Below the pieces are notes generated by a model. It ran no database searches. It was given only the letters and a program-made list of their open reading frames with translations, and had not been told where the DNA came from. DNA of 64,000 bases, from contig NC_063273.1 in assembly GCF_910591885.1 (NCBI RefSeq), positions 5,208,001-5,272,000 of the forward strand, in the 5' to 3' direction. Below, in pieces: positions 49,810 through 61,262 of this stretch. Origin of the DNA: Bombus terrestris. Taxonomy: Eukaryota; Arthropoda; Insecta; Hymenoptera; Apidae. Numbering within the stretch: the first letter of the stretch is position 1; the number at the start of each line of letters is the position of its first letter. Position numbers and translations under genes: made by a program.

Positions 49810-52800
49810 TTCACAGACCGCGATTAGCCCAACATGACGATAGGCCGACGTGCACGTCAGCAAATAAACAAATCACAACTAATACTACTACAAATACTAA
49901 AAGCGAGTACAATGACAAAGTAGTAACGAGAATGACTTTCCATTCTCTGGATGATCCAGAAGATGGGAAGCCATTAGTAGTTGCCCTCTTGCGTGGCAGT
50001 TTGCCGGGCCTCTTCGGCTCATAGCCTCTTCTTTCTTCGAGCGCGATGCCCGCTGAAACTTACATCTAAGCTCGAGACTTTCTAAATCGCAAAACAAAAA
50101 ATAACGTACAGAGGTGAAATAAAAACATAAATCGCGAAAGCTGATCCAAATACACATGGATAAACAACGATCATATAGAGATCGCTGTCCGTTCGCATGT
50201 GCATGCTCGAGCAATATTAACGTTCGTGCCGAAACCCAATCGCGATCACGACCGCGAAATTAAAAAAATCGATGGGCAAAGTCAAAGACGATGGCATGTT
50301 CCATTCGTGCCAGCTTCACCGTCGATTTTTCGAATGAAATTTCCTGAAACAGGTTGGACACGCGAAAACGCGCCTACCCGACCAGAGACTGTGCCAACCT
50401 GCCCGGCCCTACCTACTTATACTCAACAGGCATGCCAGAAAGTATGCTACCTGACCTACCTAGCCCTATATTTAAAAATGGCAAAACAGGCACACCAACA
50501 CGCTCACTCCACGATTCTCACACGTAACACTCGGGCGCAAGGACCTACACTAGAGAGAACGTCCCGGGACGCCTCCGACACCCGAGTTTGGCACACAACA
50601 TGCACACTCTAATATTACGTACCATTTTCCTGAAATCGACTGACAAAGGCTAGCGACCATTGCGTACAACACAATAAAAGTAAATCTCAGTTTTAATTAA
50701 AAATATTCATAATTCAAAGAATGTATCTATTTCTCAAAGAAATTATAGATGGTACGAAATTTGGTAGCATATATTATAATTTAACAAGAAAATTAATAAT
50801 ACTAACACCTGTGATTCGCCGTATTTAATAACGAATCTTTGTTTTTACAGATTGTAATTGAAATGATATTTGTGTGAATATATGTTTTATAACGACGCAA
50901 TTCCACAGCCTAACCACACACACTATGTGGAAAGTGCGTCGTGCACGATACACTAACGCATCGTCAGTCGCTTACAAATTATTATAAAATCAATGATCAT
51001 CGTACCCATTGCCTTTCTCTCACCCAAGTAGCACCTGGGCACGTGAGTGAGGTCCTGGCAATAAACACGGAAAGGGTAAAACCTGAAAATCCTAATTTAA
51101 AAAAAGGTATTAGTGCATCTATTTCGTCTTTAGCGGGCTGACCTTTCTTCATTTTGCATTTTCGTATTTTATCTCAATTATTAACACTCTATGCTCTACT
51201 TTATTAATTTAATAAATTACCAAAATGTCAATATTGAACTTATTTAAAATAAACAGTACAAATAGCATCGATGCAATATAATGATTCGTCCAAATAATTG
51301 ACACTATGAATCATTGAAATCACATTACAAAAAAGACAAACTGATATTGAATAAGAAATTTATTTAATACTTGACTCAAAGTTAAATATTAATACAAACA
51401 ATCTCAGGCAATCCCTTCGTCAAAGCACATTTTCGAAAGTATGAAAACAGTGTTCAAAACTTGCTTTGACTCCAAAATTTGCCTGTCGCGAAATTTCTTC
51501 TTGCACATAAAATTCAATACATTTTTTTACGGCAGGATTAAGCTTTAATATCTCTATATGTATATATTAAATCAATACCCAAATTAAAAAATGAAGGGCA
51601 AACAATTAAATCCTTTGAAATAATGTCATCAGAAAACAGAAGGTGAAATAAAAGAAACTTATTATTATCATTATCATTAGATATGCAATAATTGCAATGT
51701 TGAATGCAACGAAGTCGGAGGGTATCCGACTTCATTACTACGAAATATTTAATTAAGTCACTTCAGTTCTCAGTAAATATACATTTCAACTTTAAAAGTA
51801 ATTATAGTGAGCATATCTTCAATCACAAAATTCAAATTAATTGTTAATATATCGTTTGTATTAGTTAGTTCCATTGTCGATATTATTAATATAAAATTTG
51901 TCAATATCATGCAATTGATATAAAAAAACGCGATGTGCAAGAAGACCTATCCTGAACTAATAAATAATACATAGAGCAAATGTTACTACTCATGGATATA
52001 ACAAATATCCGCGGTCACTGTACTCGCAAAAAATTCAACGTAAATTACAACCAGTCACCCGTGTCGATTCGAACCTTTCGTCCTACGGCATGATTGAGTG
52101 ACCGGAGGAACAAAAATGCATGCAACTCACGATTAAACGCGAAGAATGTTATTATGGATGTTGTGGCCCAAGCAAGTTACCGCGAAGCCTATTATCAAAG
52201 AAGAATCCTCGAATCCCGTAGAAGAACTTCAGACTGCAAGAAATCTGTAACAAAACACAAAATATTCTTCTCAATAATAGTGTTAATTATTTTAAAAGTT
52301 TGAAATAATAAAATATTGACCTCTATTATATAAAAAATTTTGCTGATAATATTCAATTCAAGAATGGACAGTTTAAACCTGTTTTTCAATCAGATTTTAT
52401 TTTTTAATTAATAATAATTAATAATAAGCGAAAATAGCCAATATACAAAACAGATAAAATTAATCGAAATATCATGTGCAAAGATTCTTACATATTTTAA
52501 ACTGAAGCACCGCTATACATCCTTCCCAGAGAAGAGGAAAAAGTTAAAGTTGTGAAAAATCTGGAACAAAATATATAAAATATAATTTGTTCTTAAAAAC
52601 ATATTATCGATTGTTAGGAAGTTTGATATAATGAAAAATAAAACAACTCCAAACTCTAGCCAAATTTGAAATTTTAATAACAAAATGAATTAAAATTTGA
52701 ATAAAGTTTAATTACTACAGAAATTGTATATCCTAAATGTACATTGTAAAATCTTCATTAAATTATAATAAATTATTAAATAAAAACGTACATTAATTAA

Positions 52801-52850
52801 ACGAAGTTAACAGTGGCGTGAGTTTGAGTGGTGAAATAATAACTACGCGT

Positions 52851-52928
52851 GTAAATATATACATATATATACAAATATATACATATTTATGTATATATAC
52901 ATATATATACAAATATATACATATTTAT
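52851..52928 (+). repeat. AT-rich tandem duplication, unit about 38 bp
   Basis: Two adjacent units (52851-52890 and 52891-52928) share the order TATATACATATATATACAAA, then TATATACATATTTAT. The first has a 2-base insertion. It is low-complexity minisatellite DNA. Confidence 0.85.
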
Positions 52929-53425
52929 GTACTACGTAGTAGGAAAGGAACATCTGTCACGGAGTAATACACACACCTAATCGCTCCGATTTTCGTCGAT
53001 GGAATGACCCCGCGCCAAAGTTCGGTTGGCAGAGAGTGGGGAGACTTAACAACAAATCGAGAGTGCACAAACAAGAGTCGTCAAATTTTTGGAAAGGATA
53101 TGTTTTCAATACGTTAGACTGAAACACAACGCGGAGAATGGAAACACACAGGAGCTAATATATGTAATTTAGACGAACAAAATTAAAATAAAAGAAAACG
53201 AAATTATTTTTGCCGTAAAATCGAATGATTATCGAACTACATTTCGTTCATGATCATAGTTGAATGTATGACAAAAAGAGAAAAGAAAGCAAAAAGATAG
53301 GAAAGAGAAAAGAAGAGAACGAATAAAATTAAGAAGAGTGAAAACAATTTCACTCTAACAATACGTGATTTGTGCTTCTCGGTGTATGTATACAGTGACT
53401 TTGATCGGAAACTAACAACCGTCTA

Positions 53426-54205
53426 TTTACATTCATATAAAAAAACGACAAATTACTATAAATTGTATTAGATTATGAATACAAAATGAACCAAATTAAG
53501 ATTCTCACCATTTTGAAGCAATGACTTGGTGTTATATATTAAATTTTTCACATTTATGACGAGCTCTCGACAGTTGCTTTCTTTTTCAAGATGACGCCGC
53601 GCGAAATGGTGTAATTTTAAATTTTTATTTCAAAATTGACCATAAGAGTGCGCTTGGTTCAGGAACGTATCACGTTCTATTAGTAACCCGTTATTAGCCG
53701 GATTTTCTTGAAATTTATTTCAATATCCATTTATTTATATGGAAATACGATAAATCGCTATTAATTGTGTTAGAATATTGTAGACTAATCGTTTTATTAC
53801 TAGCTGTATTTAGAGTATAGTTAATTGTTTCTCTCTAAATCATAACGATAAAAATACAAAAATTTTCGTAACCGGCCTCAAGTATTAGAATAACCACGAG
53901 AATTTTCACGAACGTGATGTGTCCGCAATATGTTAATATCTGTGCATATAAAACGATTCAAAGTAGGATTCTTACCATTTTGAAGTAATGACATGTCGAT
54001 ATGTATTAAATTTTCCACATTTCTAACGAAGACTCTTCAGTTACTTCCTCCTTTCAATATGACAACGCGCGAAATGGTATGATTTCAAAGTTTAATTCCT
54101 ATTTCTGTCACCAGAGCGCAAATTACTCAGGTACGTATTATGTTCTATTAGTACCCTAATACTGCATTTTCTCGACATTTATTTTAATACAAAAATCTAT
54201 AATTC
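53426..54205 (+). repeat. Diverged tandem duplication with a conserved CGCGCGAAATGGT core
   Basis: A segment around 53490-53737 recurs at about 53956-54197. Both copies run in the order ATTCT(C/T)ACCATTTTGAAG, TTCAGTTAC/GACAGTTGC-like, ATGAC..CGCGCGAAATGGT, TTCTATTAGTA, then a TTTATTT-rich end. The flank preceding copy one (AATTGTATTAGA, about 53460) also resembles the segment after it (AATTGTGTTAGA, about 53763). This implies a longer tandem unit with an insertion. Function unknown. Confidence 0.75.
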
Positions 54206-55033
54206 ATGAAAGAATTTTACCTTTGTACGTAAGTTATTCAATTCTTTCTGATAAATTATATATTATATTATAGTAAAATACAAGATTTGTAGTAGTATAC
54301 ATAAATATATCTTATCGATAAATAGTATTAATTTATGACGTAATTGGGATCGCGTTTCCCAAACATTAATGTTCTAAAATATTACTATATAAAAAGCGAT
54401 AGAAATATTTTACATTTCCGAATACTGCTATTTGAAAAATGATATTAACCTAAGAACTGTGCAATCTGCCGGTCCAAAGCCTATTGCATATTGCAATCTG
54501 TACACATTTTGTACATACATATATACATATATAATCTTTTATTATATATTTTCCCAAACTTCTTCTTTCTTTCCTTAGGCAACAAATACATTAATTACAC
54601 CCACCATTGAATATTGCGGGACAGTTGAACATCTCTTGTTAGATAACTCATCGACTAAAGTTAGGTGACTCCCAAAACGTGGAACACGAAAAAGCACTGA
54701 ATGTCAGATCTATCTTGTACTTAATCAATGCTATTGTTATTACATATATAAATAGAGGACAATTCTATTCATTTGTAATTGTATTTATAATCTAACATAA
54801 TAACATTGTATCAGTAAAAAAATTATATCACAAATCGAAGGTATATTAATGAAATTATAAAATATTTTAAAAACTACTTTGCATCATTCATATTATCAGT
54901 TTCTTATAAATCACTTTTGTTTATAATATTTACTAAATCCGTGTGATGCAATTTTAAATCAGAATGTACTTCATTAAACCAAACATACCGACAATTTTAG
55001 CAAAGAATATTAAAATTTTAATTTTCTTATTTT

Positions 55034-55870
55034 ATGATTGGACAAAGAAGAGAAAATCGTGGACATTGCTGTACTAAGAAGATTAACGTCGATGATAAGA
55101 GAAAAGAGATCATGGATATTACAGAACAAAGCAGTGAAATTTTACAACAATTTCGAGTATATGCAACTAAATTAGATGACAAACATGATCGTTTTGAAAG
55201 AATTGTAAAATTTGGCAGAGATATTACTATAGAAAGTAAAAGAATAATTTTTCTTTTGCACACCATAGATAAAAAAAGCAAAGAGGAAAGTGTGCTACGT
55301 GAAGCTGATATGAGATTGCAAAAAGTTGCAAGAACCCTTTTTAAATCTATTGCGCATGAATTAGAAGATCAAGATCCATATCTCTATCTTAAAGCTTATC
55401 GTAACGGTTTGGAAGAATATGTAGAAGCTGTTACATTTTATCAGTATCTAAAATGTGATAATATGAAAAGTTGGTTAGAAATAGAAAAAACACTTACTTA
55501 TAATAATCCTGAGATTAGTAATGTTAAAACCATACAGGTTTTAGTCAATCCGTATGAATATATCTTGGGCATTGCAGATCTGACTGGAGAACTAATGCGT
55601 CTGTGCATCAATAACTTGACAGCAGGAGACAGAACTAGTTGTTACCAAACACGCAATTTTGTTAGAGATATGTATACATGTTTTCTTGGTTGTACAAATA
55701 CTTCAAATAGGTTAATGAATAGAAAGCTTTGCACACTTGAACAAAACCTCCACAAAATAGAAAATGTTTGCTATACGATTAAAGTAAGAGGTTCAGAAAT
55801 ACCAAAACACATACTTGTGGATCTAATTAATGAAGAATATGCAGACAGTGATGAAAATTATGCCTATTAA
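55034..55870 (+). CDS. Tsnax: Translin-associated factor X (Trax)
   Basis: This 278-residue protein has the full Translin/Trax fold. Signatures are ARHDK-like KHDRFERIVKFGRDITIESK (residues 50-69), FLLH (73-76), EYVEAVTFYQYL (128-139), GELMRLCIN (185-193) and KVRGSEIPKHIL (250-261). E128 and E131 in EYVEAV, and D199, line up with the acidic residues that form the RNase site of Trax. So Trax is probably the catalytic subunit of the C3PO complex with Translin, which removes passenger strands of small RNAs. It is encoded by one exon with no intron, close to the usual length for the family (human about 290). The start Met is chosen because it opens the frame just after an AT-rich leader; MDITEQ at residue 27 is a less likely alternative. 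The neighbouring repair gene is convergent. Confidence 0.95.
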   Translation: MIGQRRENRGHCCTKKINVDDKRKEIMDITEQSSEILQQFRVYATKLDDKHDRFERIVKFGRDITIESKRIIFLLHTIDKKSKEESVLREADMRLQKVARTLFKSIAHELEDQDPYLYLKAYRNGLEEYVEAVTFYQYLKCDNMKSWLEIEKTLTYNNPEISNVKTIQVLVNPYEYILGIADLTGELMRLCINNLTAGDRTSCYQTRNFVRDMYTCFLGCTNTSNRLMNRKLCTLEQNLHKIENVCYTIKVRGSEIPKHILVDLINEEYADSDENYAY

Positions 55871-55950
55871 AAAACTTATAAACTTCAAAGAAAAACATAA
55901 ATAATAACTTTGAAGATAACCATAAATATTCCATAATTATTTTTAAATAG

Positions 55951-55956
55951 TTTATT
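55951..55956 (-). terminator. Candidate polyadenylation signal of the Aplf-like gene
   Basis: TTTATT on the plus strand reads AATAAA on the minus strand, about 203 bases after the Aplf-like stop. If used, this transcript would overlap the end of the Tsnax transcript. Confidence 0.45.
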
Positions 55957-55979
55957 CAATATTGTTTTTATACATTTAT

Positions 55980-55985
55980 AATAAA
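55980..55985 (+). terminator. Polyadenylation signal AATAAA of Tsnax
   Basis: It is the first canonical AATAAA after the Tsnax stop (about 110 bases downstream), within the 289-base gap between the two convergent stop codons. Confidence 0.6.
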
Positions 55986-56158
55986 TGTGACAATGTTTGT
56001 ATCATTTTACTTAGTTATCGACTTTAATATTGTAAAAATATTTATAAAATATATCATTTCCATACTCTCATTTTTCTTATATTAATGTATATTTTTATAT
56101 AGATATAAAGATTTTATATCTATAATCTTGGTCAGCTATATCATTTCTCAGCTCACTT

Positions 56159-56498
56159 TCAATTTTTGTCAGAGTACATTTCATCATCATCTGAACTTTC
56201 ATCATTGCTAGAAGGCTCATACTCAGATTCATCAACAGATTCCTCAGCAGACTCCTCTACGGATGAATCCTCCATTCCACTTATAGTATCCAAAGATTTT
56301 TGTATCTGTGTTTGTTTAGAATTCTGCTTCTTACGCTTATTATTTGCAATATTTGTACCAATATGTTTGAACTTCATTTTATGCTGAGGGTTTTTACGAT
56401 AGCATCGAGTGCCATAGGGACATTCTTCTCTATTATCAGGTATATCATAATCAGAATCTTCAGGATGGCAAAATTTATCTCTATGCTGTGAATTTTTC
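56159..56498 (-). CDS. Aplf: Aplf-like exon 5 (PBZ1 end, PBZ2, acidic tail)
   Basis: The exon completes Arg286 and adds 112 codons and TGA; acceptor tttggcag. It encodes KNSQHRDKFCH (end of PBZ1), CPYGTRCYRKNPQHKMKFKH (PBZ2), the KRKK patch and the acidic tail. A Met upstream of the acceptor would start a separate 119-codon frame, but that would break the first finger. Confidence 0.9.
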
Positions 56499-57834
56499 CT
56501 GCCAAAGGATTTTTTCATGAAACTCTATAATAAGAAAAAAAGAAACATATAAAATTACCTATAACATTCCTCTCCATATCTGCATTTATCTCTTCTGAAA
56601 ACATTTCCTGTTGCATTAGCAGATATTTTTGATCTATGTACATTTTTTGAAACAGGGGATTGTATATCTTCTACCACCACTTTTTCATGGTCTTCGCTTA
56701 TAGAGGGTAAATCTAAATTTTTTTTAAGGCTTAAAGTCTTTTCATTTACATAAGATTCACTATTCTCTTTATTCATATTTTGAACTTCATAAGCAGATCT
56801 CTCAATTGCAGATGACTGATCTATGTTGTGATAATCACATATTAATGTAGAATTTGCATCTTGTGCTTTATTTTCATTGTTATTATATGTTATATTATCT
56901 TCATTTGTAACACTTTCTTCAACATTTACTTTATTTACATTGTGATCATTATTTAATATTTTATGCAATGCATTGCATGAAGAACGTGAATTATCTCCTT
57001 CTCCTGAACAGAGTCTTTTATCACGTACACTATTAGAATCTAAATCTTCATTAACCTATAATGGGATTATTAAGAAATGTTAGAAAATTAATTTCTCTAT
57101 CATTTAAGACATTAATTTAATACTTTTCGTTTCAACGTATAGTCCTCATTATTTTCCATTTTATCAGGTACTGATATAATTTTAAACCAACATTTATCCG
57201 GTACCAGAGTACAAACATCTCCAGGTTTTACCGGTACTGCAACACCCAATTTAAGAAGTTGCCATCGCGACGATTCGATAGACTTCATATAACATGGAGC
57301 AACCTGATACTAGAAAATAATTCCTATAGGACACTAATAAATGGTGCATTCGATGTATCTACATCATTATAAATAATCACGAATTCCTTCTTACCGGTGT
57401 TATTGTCATTTCATTGTCAGATGTTAAATTTATTATTGCGGCATATTTTATAATTCGATCATCATCACACTGAAATACAAATTATGCACACTAAATTTTC
57501 ACAATTCACAGTAGTTTTAGATTGAAAAGATGCAAACGTTTTTAAATGTGGAGGGAATATATGAAAAAAAGCTTTCCCGTAATGAAACATACTCATCACA
57601 CATACATAAGAATGTGTACATATATATGATATAAGTACATAATACATCTACAATTTTAAAATAGATAATCGACAATTCAGAAATAATTCAAGATTATTTT
57701 GTTATATTTTTCCTTTGCGTAATTAATATACTTACTCCAGTTTCAACATTTCGGCCAATGATGTTATTACCTATTTGTAAGTCCATTTTTTGCACCACGT
57801 CGTTATCTACTCGAAGTATTTGTAATTTTTTCAT
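56159..57834 (-). CDS. Aplf: APLF-like DNA-repair and histone-chaperone factor (FHA + two PBZ fingers + acidic tail)
   Basis: Five coding exons on the minus strand (57834-57736, 57469-57395, 57309-57124, 57055-56559, 56498-56159) join in frame to 398 residues ending at TGA. Residues 1-115 resemble the FHA domain of APLF/PNKP/aprataxin (GRNVETG, YMKS, WQLLKLGVAV, VKPGDVCTLVPD). Two poly(ADP-ribose)-binding zinc fingers of pattern C-x5-C-x6-H-x5-H follow: C278-C284-H291-H297 and C312-C318-H325-H331. Then come a basic KRKK patch and a Glu/Asp/Ser-rich tail (360-398) like the histone-chaperone domain of APLF. Known APLF joins end-joining repair through poly(ADP-ribose) and Ku/XRCC proteins; that function here is inferred. 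No clear Ku-binding motif was found. The usual FHA phosphopeptide-binding Ser and His appear replaced. All introns are GT-AG. Confidence 0.9.
56559..57055 (-). CDS. Aplf: Aplf-like exon 4 (linker and first half of PBZ1)
   Basis: The exon has 165 codons plus two bases, with acceptor ccattatag and donor gtaatt. It encodes a low-complexity Asn/Ser/Glu-rich linker, a basic RSKISANATGNVFRR segment, then CRYGEECY, the first half of the first PBZ finger. The finger is split by the intron after Tyr285. Confidence 0.87.
57124..57309 (-). CDS. Aplf: Aplf-like exon 3 (FHA end)
   Basis: The exon has 62 codons in phase 0, with acceptor ttttctag and donor gtatta. SSRWQLLKLGVAVPVKPGD and TLVPDKCWFKI match the last strands of the PNKP/APLF-type FHA domain. 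Confidence 0.88.
57395..57469 (-). CDS. Aplf: Aplf-like exon 2 (FHA middle)
   Basis: The exon has 25 codons, acceptor tgtatttcag and donor gtaaga, phase 0 at both ends. It encodes DDDRIIKYAAIINLTSDNEM, the strand where FHA domains normally have the S-R-x-H phosphothreonine-binding motif. Here the equivalent residues read I-K-Y. Confidence 0.85.
57736..57834 (-). CDS. Aplf: Aplf-like exon 1 (start of the FHA domain)
   Basis: The start ATG is at 57834-57832, followed by 33 codons and a gtaagt donor. MKKLQILRVDND opens with beta-strand-like sequence and IIGRN carries the conserved FHA glycine-arginine. The ATG is followed directly by domain sequence, as in APLF and PNKP, supporting this start. 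Confidence 0.88.
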
Positions 57835-60800
57835 TTCTTCTATTTATTATATTTACAGAAAGTTTTCTGAGTATATTATGTATAAAATTTTTCATATTGT
57901 AAAATCAGTTACAAAATAAAATTTTGTTGCACTAGTAAAGACACGTTATACAAATGTTAAAAAAAGAAATGAAAACAGAAAAGAACAAATCGAACATAAT
58001 CGTAGTCGGCTAAGCAGGTGGCGTCATAAAAAAAATTGATTGCCTGTAAACTTTTTACGAATCGTGTAAAAAAACAAAACTTAACTAGCTACGGTTTTGG
58101 AAATAATAATATTCATATGTATCGGGTAAATATGTTAGAAAGAAAAGTACACGACGGTAATAACAATTAAATTTTTTTCATTTATAATTACAAAGAATGT
58201 ACACTTTTATAAATAAATGAAGTAAAATGCGAAAAGAATTAAAAATTTAATACGATTTAATCGTAAAATTTAATCGTAAAACTGCGTTGAAAAATGTTTC
58301 ATAGAAAAGTCAACAAATAGGAAAAGATCGGACATTTTTATGTGCATCTGTACGGATGTAATCAGCCAGACTAGTTAACCAGTTCGCAATAAAATATTCC
58401 TTTGTATCGTTGTATCAATTATTATATTAATAATAATATTATGCAAATTGCAACTACAGATTTCTTCGATATAAAGGAATCTTATTCGCTTCATGAAACG
58501 AAAAATATTTTTGAATAATAGTAACTAATACATGAAAAATAAAACTTTAAAATAGAGCAATTCAAGAAATATATTTATGGTCGTCGAATAAAATAATTTT
58601 ATAAGTTAACTAATAAATTCGATACTGCGATTTCTGGTCAGTACTAATCAAATAAAACATATTATTTATTGGACTCGTTATTTAGTTTACAATGTAGGAA
58701 CATTATAAATCTCCGATTCGGTAAATCAAATATAGTTTAATATTTAACAGGCCAGCCTTCGTTAGTTTTCGGCTTAATAACGCATACCGATATGAAGAAA
58801 TGTTCGATCAACAGTTTGAAAATTAATCATTCGCCTTAACACACGATATTAGCATAATTCTTACTTTCGTTACTTACAATTAGGTAATTAGTCAATGTCA
58901 GCATACGCATGTATCACAGTACACCTCGAAGAGCTTAAATGAAAAAGAGCAATGTTACATAGATATTTATTGTTTATCAAAAAGTAGACGGTATCAAGCG
59001 TTATGTAACTTTCAAATTTCAAGTAATACAACAAAAACTTGTCGATTCTTGCCTGGAATACCGACAATTATCACGAAAGCTGCGATGCTGTTATTATTGC
59101 AATAATACTTTTATGTTTATTAATTTAACATAAAAATATAGTTGTTATTGTTTTCTTTTGCACATGATATTAAAACATACCTTTCAAAACAGAATTACCT
59201 CTGTCTGTCCATTATTTTTATCTGCGTAAAAACAGAATTTATTAATATATACATAATACGCATTTGTATCGAGAATAATTCATTTACTTATAACATAAAA
59301 TATGAATATGCATGAAAATATCCTTGGAAATACTTTTAATAATTTTACAAAAAAGATTTCAGAAAAGGTATACTATCGCCAAGACCAGTGATTCTCAATG
59401 ACTCAAATATAAATTAAGTCTATAATATGTTTAACAATCATAAAATATTTATGACTATTTGAATGCATGCCATGACAGATATTATTGTCCAAGAAACACT
59501 GGTTCACACACAATTATCTAAATCATATAGTTTACTTATTAACTTTGTATGATAATGAATAAATACGTTTTATACAATTACGATTCTGTACTTCGTCTGC
59601 ATCTCATCGCTAAATTAATAATATTTTGAAAGAAATGCCCATGATAGGTGAAAAAATGTGTCATCGTTCCCAAACTGTTTAAAAATTACAACAATACAAA
59701 TCGTTTTTACATTTTGACGTTAATACTTTAACGTGTGTATATATATGTATATATATATATTTCTGTAATTATTTATTTTTATAAAGTAATAAATAGTATC
59801 GCCGTGTGGAATATGCAATATGAAATACTGTTTATCATTAGAATATTCAATAACTATTTGTTCATACATTTATAATTATTTGTTTACTGTGATAGACTTT
59901 CGTATCTGAGAACTATATAAAAATATTTATTTATTCGTTGTAAAAATGATTCATTGTTATGTTGTAATAATACATAAAATCTTTGTAAATAGAATTAAGA
60001 AATACAATACTTACGACAAGTTGTTTCAAAGACTCCATGCAGAGTTATAATCAAATAGAAATTTAAAACAACTATTCTAACAATATACAGGTTACTTTTT
60101 TAGTCGGATTTTTAATTAATTATTTACGACCAATGCTTTGTAGCTCTCAGATATAAAGTCATCTTTTACACTTCGTTTTCAACTGATCGTACATCGACGA
60201 TGCACTCATTATAGATTTTCAATAAAGCGAACAAGTTTCTTAGAAACATATTCGTGTAACCACATTATAGAACAAATAAAAATTTTCTTTATTTAGCTTA
60301 CAATCTTATTAAGGCAATTTAGTTATCGATAACCCGACTATATTCCTGAACTGCATTAACAAGAAGTGAAACATAAAGGAGGAACATTATAACATATCTT
60401 TTCAGTAAATATTTCTTAAAGTTAACGATATAAAAAAATAATATTTGGTATAATTAAATTTAAAAAATGAAATAACATAAATTCTGTTTTACATACTATC
60501 TAATTCGCTTTTTTCGTACATAATATTACTCAAGATAAAAACAATTAATCCCTAGTAACAATACACAAATTAAAATACTTTATATGTACATATTGCTCTG
60601 ACTGATTACAATAGTTGCACTGCTTGTTAATCTAAGCCACAAGAAGCTAACTATTTAAAATCATGTTTCTAAATAATTACAAGTATATGTTGGTAATATA
60701 AAATTCTTTGACAATATACATAAGCATTTAGTATTAACACCATTCAATTCAAATTTATTTTCCTAAGCGGACCTTATTGGAATGATTTAGTACAGTATGT

Positions 60801-61190
60801 AAGATCAAACATACATATGTATACATATATACATGTACACACAATTTACTTATTACTTTCGCTGGGTTCTTTTATAAAATTTGTATAACATTATGAAATT
60901 TTAATATCTTCTCACGTTTAAAAAAAGAAAAAATTAAGAAGGAAGGGCAATTGGTATTCACTAGAAATAACTTACCAAATAAAAATGTATTTTTTAGCAA
61001 TCAATTGTTAGATGCTCTTGGAATCACCCATTTTTCAAAGAATACTGGAATAATTTTCACTTGGCCATACATAATACAAGTGGCAATAGTGGATATATGG
61101 TTGAAACTGCATTTTTGAAGATTGCAACGTATGCATTAGTGGGACGTATTTTTCTTCGTGCTTTGAAGATGTGTTAATATCTGGTTCTGG
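57835..61190 (-). other. Interval between Aplf-like start and the last Wdr20 coding exon (promoter region and 3' UTR)
   Basis: This AT-rich sequence should hold the Aplf-like promoter at its left end and the Wdr20 3' untranslated region at its right end. A minus-strand AATAAA (plus-strand TTTATT, 60754-60759) lies about 430 bases past the Wdr20 TAG and is a possible polyadenylation site. A TA-rich run is at about 59735-59760. No coding sequence is recognised. Confidence 0.55.
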
Positions 61191-61262
61191 CTATACTATG
61201 GTGCCTCCACCTTCCGTGGGACTGATCACGTGGAGAGCATTTCCAACCTGTCCTATTCCTGC
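61191..61262 (-). CDS. Wdr20: Wdr20 alternative last exon ending -GTIV
   Basis: This 72-base exon has acceptor ttttcaattacag and ends in TAG. It encodes AGIGQVGNALHVIS followed by PTEGGGTIV (23 residues). It is in phase 0 and joins in frame to a gtaggt donor inside the upstream Wdr20 exon (after Met, 63135), giving ..WARPGHM|AGIG... From memory, vertebrate WDR20 isoforms also continue after RPGK with AGI and end in -GTVV, which supports this join. The tail T-I-V fits a class I PDZ ligand. Confidence 0.75.
   Translation of the reverse strand, partial: AGIGQVGNALHVISPTEGGGTIV

Larger units (their letters stand above)
48600..55033. other. AT-rich gene-poor interval between the Side gene and Tsnax
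   Basis: No recognisable protein or RNA gene was found in this stretch. It contains a spaced direct repeat built on CGCAAC(A/T)CTA (49337-49809), a C-biased GC-richer island (about 50330-50620), and two AT-rich units of about 38 bp (52851-52928). A diverged tandem duplication lies at about 53426-54200. The final part before 55034 should hold the Tsnax promoter and 5' untranslated region, but no core element could be assigned with confidence. Confidence 0.6.

Noticed and set aside
52060..52110. Possible tRNA B box (GGTTCGAATC on the minus strand)
   Set aside because: The T stem does not pair and no A box lies at the right distance. It is a chance match in a small GC-richer patch.
52094..52303. 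69-codon plus-strand frame with a basic start and hydrophobic end
   Set aside because: No ATG at the stated start, no similarity to known proteins and no splice context.
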